DNA of 5,235 bases from Bacillota bacterium (GTDB lineage: Bacteria > Armatimonadota > Hebobacteria > Hebobacterales > Hebobacteraceae), in NCBI GenBank assembly GCA_030668755.1, contig DAOVEW010000125.1, positions 1-5,235 of the forward strand. The letters run 5' to 3'. The translations under genes were made by a program, and so were the position numbers. The notes below the pieces were generated by a model. It saw only the letters and a program-made list of their open reading frames with translations. It was not told where the DNA came from and did no database searches. The first letter of the stretch is position 1, and each line of letters starts with the position of its first letter. Below are positions 1 through 4,511 of the stretch, piece by piece.

Positions 1-62
1 CCACCTACGATGAGGCCATCCGCTTCGGCCGCCGCCGCGTCAAGGTTTACCTCCTCGACTGA
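1..62 (+). CDS. 3' end of an unidentified gene (partial)
   Basis: Reading from position 3, an open frame gives 19 residues ending in RRRVKVYLLD before a TGA at 60-62. The start lies outside the window. Alternating charged and hydrophobic residues and a C-rich third codon position look like genuine coding sequence, and the minus strand has no credible gene here. The fragment is too short to assign to a family. It converges on the minus-strand gene that ends at 172, leaving 109 bp between the two stops. It could be chance, because short open frames are common in GC-rich DNA. Confidence 0.5.
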   Translation, partial: TYDEAIRFGRRRVKVYLLD

Positions 63-171
63 GCTGCCCATCGAGCACTGCGTCGAACCCCGCAGCTGGG
101 CTCTCCAGCCGCGCCGGCGCGCACTGCCCTTCTCGTCCACAGAAGGCCGCCGATTGCAATATGGCCCGCGA
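63..171. other. Convergent intergenic gap, no clear terminator
   Basis: This gap separates the plus-strand stop at 62 from the minus-strand stop at 172. It has only weak dyads: GCTGG (95-99) with CCAGC (105-109) around a 5-nt loop, and AGCTGC (62-67) with GCAGCT (92-97) around a long loop. GCGCCGGCGC, near 112-121, is a loopless palindrome. None is followed by a T-run on either strand, so no intrinsic terminator is called. Termination may be Rho-dependent. Confidence 0.4.
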
Positions 172-609
172 CTATATCCTGAACTCGACCACAGCCGAGA
201 CGCCGACGCCTTTCGCGCGGTCGGGGCTCCCCGTGGCCTTGTCCGTCGTCGCCGGCACGAGAAGCTGGGCTCGGCCGCTGCCAAAGCGGCCCTCCACCTG
301 GATGACCGCCTTCACCCGCTGCACGTTCTCGGGATTTCCGACCACCTGCGCGGCCCCGACGTATCCCCCGCCGCCGAGGGAAAGAATCGGAACGACCTTC
401 GTTGCGCCCTGGGCCGCCGCCTCCCGCTCGCCGAGCGCGCTCGTGATGAAGCTGTCGATCTGATCGTCGTACTGGGTCACCAAGAAGGCAACGCCGCCGA
501 CCTTCAGGATGTCGCCCAGGTCTATGGCGTACGCCTTCGTCGCCGCCCACCCGAATCCGAGCAGGCCGACCAGCACGAGTATCACAGCAATCAATCTCAC
601 CATTGTCAT
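172..609 (-). CDS. Small secreted protein with a duplicated uncharacterised domain
   Basis: The product is 145 aa and is not a family I recognise. Residues 1-28 form a signal peptide or membrane anchor: Arg5, a hydrophobic stretch at 6-23, then a possible AYA-I signal-peptidase site near 26-29. The mature protein begins with an acidic amphipathic segment (about 29-66). The C-terminal domain (about 71-145) starts KVVPILSL, continues with a Gly-rich turn and GAAQVVG, and ends GVGVSAVVEFRI. This pattern of short strands and turns suggests an all-beta or alpha/beta extracytoplasmic module. The same domain ends the upstream gene (635-1480). The start at 609 is favoured by GGAGG at 618-622 with an 8-nt spacer. 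A second ATG at 603 would be too far from that site. The gene lies 25 bp downstream of the larger gene and is probably co-transcribed with it. Function is unknown. Confidence 0.85.
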   Translation of the reverse strand: MTMVRLIAVILVLVGLLGFGWAATKAYAIDLGDILKVGGVAFLVTQYDDQIDSFITSALGEREAAAQGATKVVPILSLGGGGYVGAAQVVGNPENVQRVKAVIQVEGRFGSGRAQLLVPATTDKATGSPDRAKGVGVSAVVEFRI

Positions 610-634
610 CGTGTCTTCCTCCCCTATCGCCTGC

Positions 635-1480
635 TCAGAAGTTGAGCACCTTCACATCCGCCAGGGCCCACACGCTCACGCCCTGCACTCGATTCAGCTT
701 CGTCACGCTGATGGTGGACACAGGAATGTAGGCGTAGATCCTCCCGATGTTCCGGAAGTCCAGCCGCAACTGCGCGACACCCTTGACCTTCTCGACCTGG
801 CCGGCTGGGCCCGCCACCTGCGCGAAGCCGATTCGTACACCCTCACGCTCCAGGCTGAATATCGGCACCCACTTCTGCGCCGTTCCCGTCCAGTCGGGAG
901 CCTTCGGCTCTGGAGGCGCCGCGACCGCGGTCGGCACCGCAGTCCCCTGGGCAGGAGACGGGCCTTCGACCTGGGGACCCGACCCCGTCTGCTCTTGCGG
1001 GCCGGTATCCTCCGCGGGGGCCGCCCCGGCCAGGGATTCCTCCGCCGGCTCCTCCTCCGGGGGCGTCAGCCCGCGCGCAAGCAGGATGTTGTCGCGCCAC
1101 AGCTTCGCCAGCGCGTCCGGAGTCGCACCATGGGCCTCGGCCTCGGGCTCATAGACGGCGACGATGAGGCGGTTCGCGACGAACACACCATGGCCGGAAG
1201 CCACCGGCCCATCCTGCACGTCTTCAGCAGTCACTTCCTCCGACAGCGCGCCGCGCAGGCGGTTGGCCACGATCTCGGCCCGCTCGAGGGGCGTGTACCC
1301 CCCGGCGGAGGTACGCACCACGATCACCACTCGGTCCTCGATCAGCACCTCTGCCACCCGCGCCCCATCGCGCTCCGCCGAGCGAAACGAGACTGCGGCG
1401 CTCGAAAGGGCAGTCGCCGCGACGAGCGCGGCAAGCAGACCCAGCCCGACGGCGAGCGGCACCTTCAGACGTTTGCTCAT
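635..1480 (-). CDS. Secreted or anchored two-domain protein (MscS-associated-like domain plus duplicated domain)
   Basis: The product is 281 aa. Residues 1-30 are a signal anchor or signal peptide: KRLK followed by an Ala/Leu/Val core. Residues about 41-138 contain EVLIEDRVVIVVRT, GGYTPLERAEIVANRL and GATPDALAKLWRDNI. By memory of the family, this resembles the extracytoplasmic N-terminal domain of some bacterial MscS-type channel proteins (GGxSxxERAxxI...LA..W), yet no channel follows here. Residues about 139-195 are a Pro/Glu/Ala/Gly-rich linker, probably disordered. Residues 203-281 begin KWVPIFSL, contain GFAQVAG and end with GVSVWALADVKV, matching the C-terminal domain of the downstream 145-aa protein. 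The start at 1480 is chosen because AAGGAG (1490-1495) lies 9 nt upstream. An in-frame GTG at 1510 would add ten residues but coincides with the predicted transcription start. It is the first gene of a two-gene operon. No enzymatic motif is visible; a structural or binding role in the envelope is an inference. Confidence 0.85.
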   Translation of the reverse strand: MSKRLKVPLAVGLGLLAALVAATALSSAAVSFRSAERDGARVAEVLIEDRVVIVVRTSAGGYTPLERAEIVANRLRGALSEEVTAEDVQDGPVASGHGVFVANRLIVAVYEPEAEAHGATPDALAKLWRDNILLARGLTPPEEEPAEESLAGAAPAEDTGPQEQTGSGPQVEGPSPAQGTAVPTAVAAPPEPKAPDWTGTAQKWVPIFSLEREGVRIGFAQVAGPAGQVEKVKGVAQLRLDFRNIGRIYAYIPVSTISVTKLNRVQGVSVWALADVKVLNF

Positions 1481-1489
1481 CAGCTCACG

Positions 1490-1495
1490 CTCCTT
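1490..1495 (-). promoter_or_regulatory. Ribosome binding site that fixes the start at 1480
   Basis: The minus strand reads AAGGAG followed by a 9-nt spacer and ATG at 1480. This favours the internal ATG over the in-frame GTG at 1510, which lies at the predicted transcription start. Confidence 0.65.
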
Positions 1496-1500
1496 GCTCA

Positions 1501-1510
1501 GTGAATTCAC
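1501..1510. repeat. Perfect 10-bp palindrome, possible operator
   Basis: GTGAATTCAC is a perfect palindrome. It sits about 6 bp downstream of the TATAAT box at 1516-1521 on the minus strand, so it would cover the transcription start of the minus operon, a common place for a repressor site. No second copy is visible in the gap. A 10-bp palindrome can occur by chance, so its use as an operator is an inference. Confidence 0.35.
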
Positions 1511-1515
1511 CCAGC

Positions 1516-1543
1516 ATTATACCTGACCCACCCGTGACGAGAA
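1516..1543 (-). promoter_or_regulatory. Candidate sigma-70-type promoter of the minus operon
   Basis: On the minus strand, 1521-1516 reads TATAAT, a perfect -10 hexamer and striking in such GC-rich DNA. With a 16-bp spacer the -35 region (1543-1538) reads TTCTCG, only 3 of 6 matches to TTGACA. There is no TGn extended -10. Transcription would begin near 1508-1510, giving a leader of about 30 nt before the ATG at 1480. The weak -35 suggests either help from an activator or a different sigma-factor preference. Confidence 0.45.
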
Positions 1544-1558
1544 AGCACTTTCCATGCC

Positions 1559-1587
1559 GGCAAGAGCGGCCCTGTTGTGCTCTTGCC
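1559..1587. repeat. 9-bp inverted repeat in the divergent regulatory gap
   Basis: GGCAAGAGC (1559-1567) and GCTCTTGCC (1579-1587) are exact reverse complements separated by 11 nt. The centre is about 65 bp upstream of the predicted start of the minus operon, where a class I activator could bind. In the plus direction the repeat lies about 75-100 nt before the kinase start and could form a leader hairpin. No T-run follows on either strand, so it is not called a terminator. Confidence 0.5.
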
Positions 1588-1649
1588 CCATCGCCGGAGG
1601 TGCCGGGGGAGCAGGTCCGCGCTTGCGAGGCACCGAATCGGTCAGTCGC

Positions 1650-1655
1650 GGAGGG
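1650..1655 (+). promoter_or_regulatory. Ribosome binding site that fixes the kinase start at 1660
   Basis: GGAGGG ends 4 nt before the ATG at 1660 (5 nt counted from GGAGG). It supports this start over the in-frame GTG at 1501, which would add 53 residues of low-complexity sequence laid over the divergent promoter region. Confidence 0.65.
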
Positions 1656-1659
1656 CGCG

Positions 1660-2352
1660 ATGGCCGAGCACGGCCGGCCGTTCCTCGGCCTCAGCCGACA
1701 CAACATGAAGGACTACCTCGTCCGCCGCCTCCGTCCCGGCGGCGGGACCCGGCCCGAGCTTCTCCTGCTCGAAGATCGAGGGGTTCAGGCGGTCGTCAAG
1801 GACTACCTGCCCACGGGCATCCTGCTGCGCGCTCTCGTCGGCCCCTGGCTCATATCCCGAGAAGAGCATATCTACCGCACGCTCGACGGAGCGCCCGGCG
1901 TGCCCGGCCTCATCGGCCGGATCGACCGGTGGGCACTGGCCGTGGAGCACATCGAAGGCCGGAGTTGCGCCGATTTTCCCGATGGCAGTCTGCCTCCGAA
2001 GTTCTTCGAGCGACTCCGCGAAGTGGTAGGCGGCATACACGCGCGTGGTATTGTCCATTGCGACATCAAGAATCGCGCCAATATCGTGGTGACCGAAGAC
2101 CTTCAGCCATATCTGGTGGATTTCGCCTCCGCCTTCAGCCGAGAGGGCGCGCCGGGACCGCTGCGTCGCTTTGCGTTCGAACGTTTCCGGGTGGACGACC
2201 TGCGCGCCGTTGTGAAGGCCAGGATTCTCGTGGGCCGCATCGGCGACGAGGCCGACGCCGACTTCGCCTTCCGCCACGGCGCCGCGGAGCGCGCAGTGCG
2301 CGCAGTGCGCGACGCGGCGCGCTGGATCTTCAAACGCCTGGCCGGCGGCTAG
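1660..2352 (+). CDS. Small atypical protein-kinase-like protein (RIO/WaaP-like)
   Basis: The product is 230 aa, a minimal kinase fold probably acting in the cytoplasm. Visible motifs in order are VVKDY (45-49, Lys47 as the ATP-anchoring lysine), REEHIYRTL (67-75, Glu68 or Glu69 as the helix-C partner), the hinge-like ALAVEHIEG (92-100), HARGIVHCDIK (127-137, His133 and catalytic Asp135), Asn141 as metal ligand, and LVDFASAF (152-159, Asp154 in a DFA version of DFG). The Asp-to-Asn spacing is six residues rather than the five of HRDLKPEN. These features fit the small bacterial RIO-like and Kdo/WaaP-like kinases rather than Hanks-type Ser/Thr kinases; no activation segment is visible. The C-terminal ~25 residues are basic and helical (ERAVRAVRDAARWIFKRL) and may touch membrane or nucleic acid. 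The substrate could be protein, lipid or sugar. It is the first gene of the operon, 8 bp before the macro gene. Confidence 0.85.
   Translation: MAEHGRPFLGLSRHNMKDYLVRRLRPGGGTRPELLLLEDRGVQAVVKDYLPTGILLRALVGPWLISREEHIYRTLDGAPGVPGLIGRIDRWALAVEHIEGRSCADFPDGSLPPKFFERLREVVGGIHARGIVHCDIKNRANIVVTEDLQPYLVDFASAFSREGAPGPLRRFAFERFRVDDLRAVVKARILVGRIGDEADADFAFRHGAAERAVRAVRDAARWIFKRLAGG
2291..2308 (+). repeat. Two tandem 9-bp units inside the kinase gene
   Basis: GCGCAGTGC occurs twice back to back and contributes to AVRAVR in the C-terminal basic helix. The length is a multiple of three, so a change in copy number would keep the frame. It may be a simple coding duplication. Confidence 0.6.
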
Positions 2353-2360
2353 GAAGAACA

Positions 2361-2879
2361 GTGGAGCTCAAGATAGGGGCCTGCACACTCCACATCGTCG
2401 AGGGCAATATCTGCGACCGACAGGTCGATGCCGTCGTCAACGCGGCCAACAACCAGCTCTGGATGGGAGGCGGCGTCGCCGGAGCGATCAAGCGCCGAGG
2501 CGGCGCCGAGATAGAGCGGGAGGCCGTCGCCAAGGGCCCGATCGCCATTGGCGAGTCCGTGGTCACCGGCGCGGGCGCACTGGCCGCGCGACACGTGATA
2601 CACGCCGCCGTCATGGGACGCGACTTGACCACCAATGCCGACTACATCCGCCGGGCCACGCTCTCGGCCCTGGCCCGCGCGAAGGAGCTCAATCTGGGGA
2701 GCATCGCTTTGCCGGCCCTCGGGACGGGCGTCGGCGGCTTTCCCCTGGCCGACTGTGCCGGCGTCATGCGCGATGCCCTCGCCGAGCACGCCAACGCCGG
2801 CACGACCCTCAAGACGGTCGAGTTCGTGCTGTTCGGCCGCGATGCCCGCGACGCCTTCGCTGCGGGCATGGACGAATGA
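2361..2879 (+). CDS. Macro domain protein (ADP-ribose binding or hydrolysis)
   Basis: The product is 172 aa, one complete macro domain with nothing attached. Motifs in order are DAVVNAANN (23-31), GGGVAGAI (36-43), SVVTGAG (66-72), ARHVIHAA (76-83) and LPALGTGVGGFPL (117-129), the phosphate-binding loop. Macro domains bind ADP-ribose, and many remove ADP-ribose from proteins or act on O-acetyl-ADP-ribose or ADP-ribose-1''-phosphate. GVAGAI carries Ala40 where MacroD/YmdB proteins have their catalytic Asp (GVDGAI), so this resembles the Af1521-like group. The usual GDIT is GNIC (15-18), replacing the Asp that contacts adenine. The start is GTG at 2361, with AGGAAG (2351-2356) overlapping the kinase stop codon, so translation is probably coupled. 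It is the middle gene of the operon. Fold assignment is confident; activity is not. Confidence 0.92.
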   Translation: MELKIGACTLHIVEGNICDRQVDAVVNAANNQLWMGGGVAGAIKRRGGAEIEREAVAKGPIAIGESVVTGAGALAARHVIHAAVMGRDLTTNADYIRRATLSALARAKELNLGSIALPALGTGVGGFPLADCAGVMRDALAEHANAGTTLKTVEFVLFGRDARDAFAAGMDE

Positions 2880-2891
2880 CCGGGTAACGGT

Positions 2892-4511
2892 ATGCAGACC
2901 TGTCCACAATGCGGACAGAAAGTGACTGAGGAGGCTGAGGCCTGCCCGCACTGCGGCGCGCGTCTGTCCTCGGGCGGCTCCACGCGACGCTACATCGGGA
3001 GCGGAGCGGCACTCGTGGCCATAATCGTCGTCGCCGCCGTCGCCCATTCGCTTCTGCGCTCCAGCATCGTCCGACCGCCCACGGACTTCCTCCCCGCAGC
3101 CACACACGTCGCCATCGGCCTCGACTTCCGTCCCGGCAGTCCTGCGATGAGCCGCATGCGGACCTCCTGGTCTCAGTCCGACATCGAGCTCCTCGCCATG
3201 CGGGCCACCGATCTCGCCCAAGAGCTCGTGGACTGGACGGGCATTGAGTTGAACCTGAAGCGCGACGCCTCCCGCTGGTTCGGAGGGGAGCTCGTGGCCG
3301 CCTCGGTGGGGGGGGCGGAGTCTCGATCCCTACACCCGCGGAGCTTTGTCCTCATCGCACGCGCCACCAACTGCCGCCGCGCACGCGGCAGCCTCGACAA
3401 GGCCGTTGATCCCTTCGCGCGAGAGGCCGGGTGGCGACGCTCCGTCGTTCGCTCCGGTGGCCACGCACTCATCCTCTGGGGAGCGCCAAACGCCAAGACA
3501 GCACTGGTTTACACCACGCAGGGCGGGTGCCTGCTCGTAGCGACGAACGAAGCTGTCATCGAGCATTGTCTCGAAGCCGCTGCCGACCCCTCCCAAGCAC
3601 TGGTGGCGACCGAGGAGTTCACCAGAGCCATCTCACCTCTACCCTCGGACTCGCTCCTGTGGTGCTACGCCCGCACCCGGCCGCTCGTCGTCACGGCCGA
3701 GGAAGTACTGCCAGCGCTGTCAGAGGGTTGGCGCGGCATGACAAGGCTGTACCGCAGCGCTCCACCTGTGGGGCCGATGCGGGAGCGGGACAGACAGGGG
3801 CTTCGCAGGCCCGTCCCCAGCACGCTCGCGCTGACGCTCAAGCCCCAGACGACCGGCATCCACTTGCATGCGCGATATCGGCGCGGTAGCCGCGGGGACA
3901 CTGTTTCGGCCCCGGCACTCGACCAGCTCGCACAGCTCGTGCCGCGCGAGGCACTTGCGTACGCGCTCGTCCATGAACCCGCCGGCTGGTCGGACGCGCT
4001 GACACTCGCCCGCGACTCGTGGCCGGGCCACCGCAAAGCAGAGGGCAAGTCGTTCCCAGGCTCAGGTCCCCTCAACGTGATGGGCAGTTTCCTTGGCACC
4101 GATCTGCTGCCGGAGAACATCCTCGTTCTGCTCTTGCCGCGAGGTGGGAACGCGGAGAACCCGGCCCTGGTCGTCGCCTTCCCGGCCGGGCCATCCGGCG
4201 AAGGCGGGCCTGTGCTCCTGCCGCTGGCGGCCCTTGGTCTTGGCGCCACTGCGACGGTTGGCGACACCCGCGTCTGTGCCAGCGACGAGGAGGCGATCCG
4301 CCAGTGTCGCCGCGCGCTCCAAGATCCGAGCAGCAGGCTGGAACATGAGGTGAAGCCCGAACTCGGGCTTCAGGCGTGGGCGCGGCCCGGGGATCTACTA
4401 CACGGGCTCGACTGGATCGAGGAAATCCGCGCGGAGGTCACCCCGGATCTCGTCGGCGCCGAAGCGGAGCTTTACATAGAGGCCGACCCGCGCCACCTGC
4501 TCGGCCCCTAG
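2892..4511 (+). CDS. Zinc-ribbon, single-TM protein with a DUF3352-like region
   Basis: The product is 539 aa. Residues 1-24 are a rubredoxin-type zinc ribbon with paired CPxCG knuckles (Cys4, Cys7, Cys18, Cys21). A short Ser/Gly-rich linker leads to one transmembrane helix at about 36-55. The ribbon is probably cytosolic and the ~480-residue remainder extracytoplasmic. After the membrane, FLPAATHVAIGLDF (66-79) and the later pattern resemble DUF3352, membrane-anchored proteins of unknown function; this is recognised by style, not by a search. A basic, poorly ordered stretch lies near 285-310. No catalytic motif was found. The ATG at 2892 is 12 bp after the macro stop. Its ribosome site is weak (GGGTAACGG), suggesting coupling to the macro gene. 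The stop (TAG, 4509-4511) interlocks with that of the opposing gene. The CxxC pairs are the strongest evidence for the start. Confidence 0.85.
   Translation: MQTCPQCGQKVTEEAEACPHCGARLSSGGSTRRYIGSGAALVAIIVVAAVAHSLLRSSIVRPPTDFLPAATHVAIGLDFRPGSPAMSRMRTSWSQSDIELLAMRATDLAQELVDWTGIELNLKRDASRWFGGELVAASVGGAESRSLHPRSFVLIARATNCRRARGSLDKAVDPFAREAGWRRSVVRSGGHALILWGAPNAKTALVYTTQGGCLLVATNEAVIEHCLEAAADPSQALVATEEFTRAISPLPSDSLLWCYARTRPLVVTAEEVLPALSEGWRGMTRLYRSAPPVGPMRERDRQGLRRPVPSTLALTLKPQTTGIHLHARYRRGSRGDTVSAPALDQLAQLVPREALAYALVHEPAGWSDALTLARDSWPGHRKAEGKSFPGSGPLNVMGSFLGTDLLPENILVLLLPRGGNAENPALVVAFPAGPSGEGGPVLLPLAALGLGATATVGDTRVCASDEEAIRQCRRALQDPSSRLEHEVKPELGLQAWARPGDLLHGLDWIEEIRAEVTPDLVGAEAELYIEADPRHLLGP
3308..3315 (+). 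repeat. Run of eight G inside the zinc-ribbon gene
   Basis: Eight consecutive G residues encode part of a Val-Gly-Gly-Ala stretch. The reading frame is intact on both sides. Runs of this length can slip during replication or be miscounted by some sequencing methods. Confidence 0.7.
4351..4372. repeat. Strong 9-bp stem-loop inside the 3' part of the zinc-ribbon gene
   Basis: TGAAGCCCG (4351-4359) pairs perfectly with CGGGCTTCA (4364-4372) around an AACT tetraloop. It lies within the coding region (VKPELGLQ), about 140 bp before the zinc-ribbon stop and about 135 nt beyond the stop of the opposing minus-strand gene. It could mark the 3' end of the minus transcript, since nothing else lies between the genes. 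No T-run follows on the minus strand, so it is not a classical intrinsic terminator. Confidence 0.5.
4508..4511. other. Interlocked convergent stop codons (CTAG)
   Basis: The tetranucleotide CTAG contains both stops: TAG on the plus strand at 4509-4511 and TAG on the minus strand read from 4510 to 4508. The two genes therefore overlap by 4 bp tail to tail, with no room for a terminator between them. Confidence 0.85.

Larger units (their letters stand above)
1481..1659. other. Divergent intergenic regulatory region
   Basis: These 179 bp separate the minus operon from the plus operon and are somewhat richer in A/T near 1501-1555 than the flanking genes. Besides the TATAAT box, the palindrome and the inverted repeat, a weak plus-strand promoter can be drawn: TTGCTC (1494-1499), 18 bp, then TATACC (1518-1523). 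It would overlap the minus -10 box, making the two promoters mutually exclusive. That plus promoter is only a guess, and no better plus-strand promoter was found. Confidence 0.5.

Noticed and set aside
10..645. Plus-strand open frame of 211 codons
   Set aside because: It lies antisense to the secreted 145-aa gene, has Arg/His-rich composition with no domain, and crosses the 3' ends of two better-supported genes. Long antisense frames are expected in GC-rich DNA.
509..1504. Plus-strand open frame of 331 codons
   Set aside because: It is antisense to the 281-aa gene, which has a signal sequence, recognisable domain pattern, good ribosome site and promoter. The plus frame is Arg-rich with no motifs.
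1481..1510. Ten-residue extension of the 281-aa protein from a GTG at 1510
   Set aside because: This start coincides with the predicted transcription start, while ATG at 1480 has AAGGAG at a 9-nt spacer.
1579..1587. Terminator call on the inverted repeat in the divergent gap
   Set aside because: No T-run follows on either strand and no gene ends nearby.
1501..1659. N-terminal extension of the kinase from a GTG at 1501
   Set aside because: The extra 53 residues are Pro/Ala/Cys-rich with no domain and overlie the divergent promoter. ATG at 1660 has a good GGAGGG site.
1554..2360. Long in-frame extension upstream of the macro domain
   Set aside because: It is an Arg/Pro-rich shadow of the kinase gene in another frame. 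The macro domain is complete from the GTG at 2361.
2349..3221. Minus-strand open frame of 290 codons
   Set aside because: It is antisense to the macro and zinc-ribbon genes, both with unmistakable motifs. Its translation has no domain pattern.
3371..3391. Inverted repeat CTGCCGC / GCGGCAG with a 7-nt loop
   Set aside because: It is short, made of CGC-rich codons (including Arg) in the zinc-ribbon gene, and has no positional meaning. Such repeats are common in GC-rich coding DNA.
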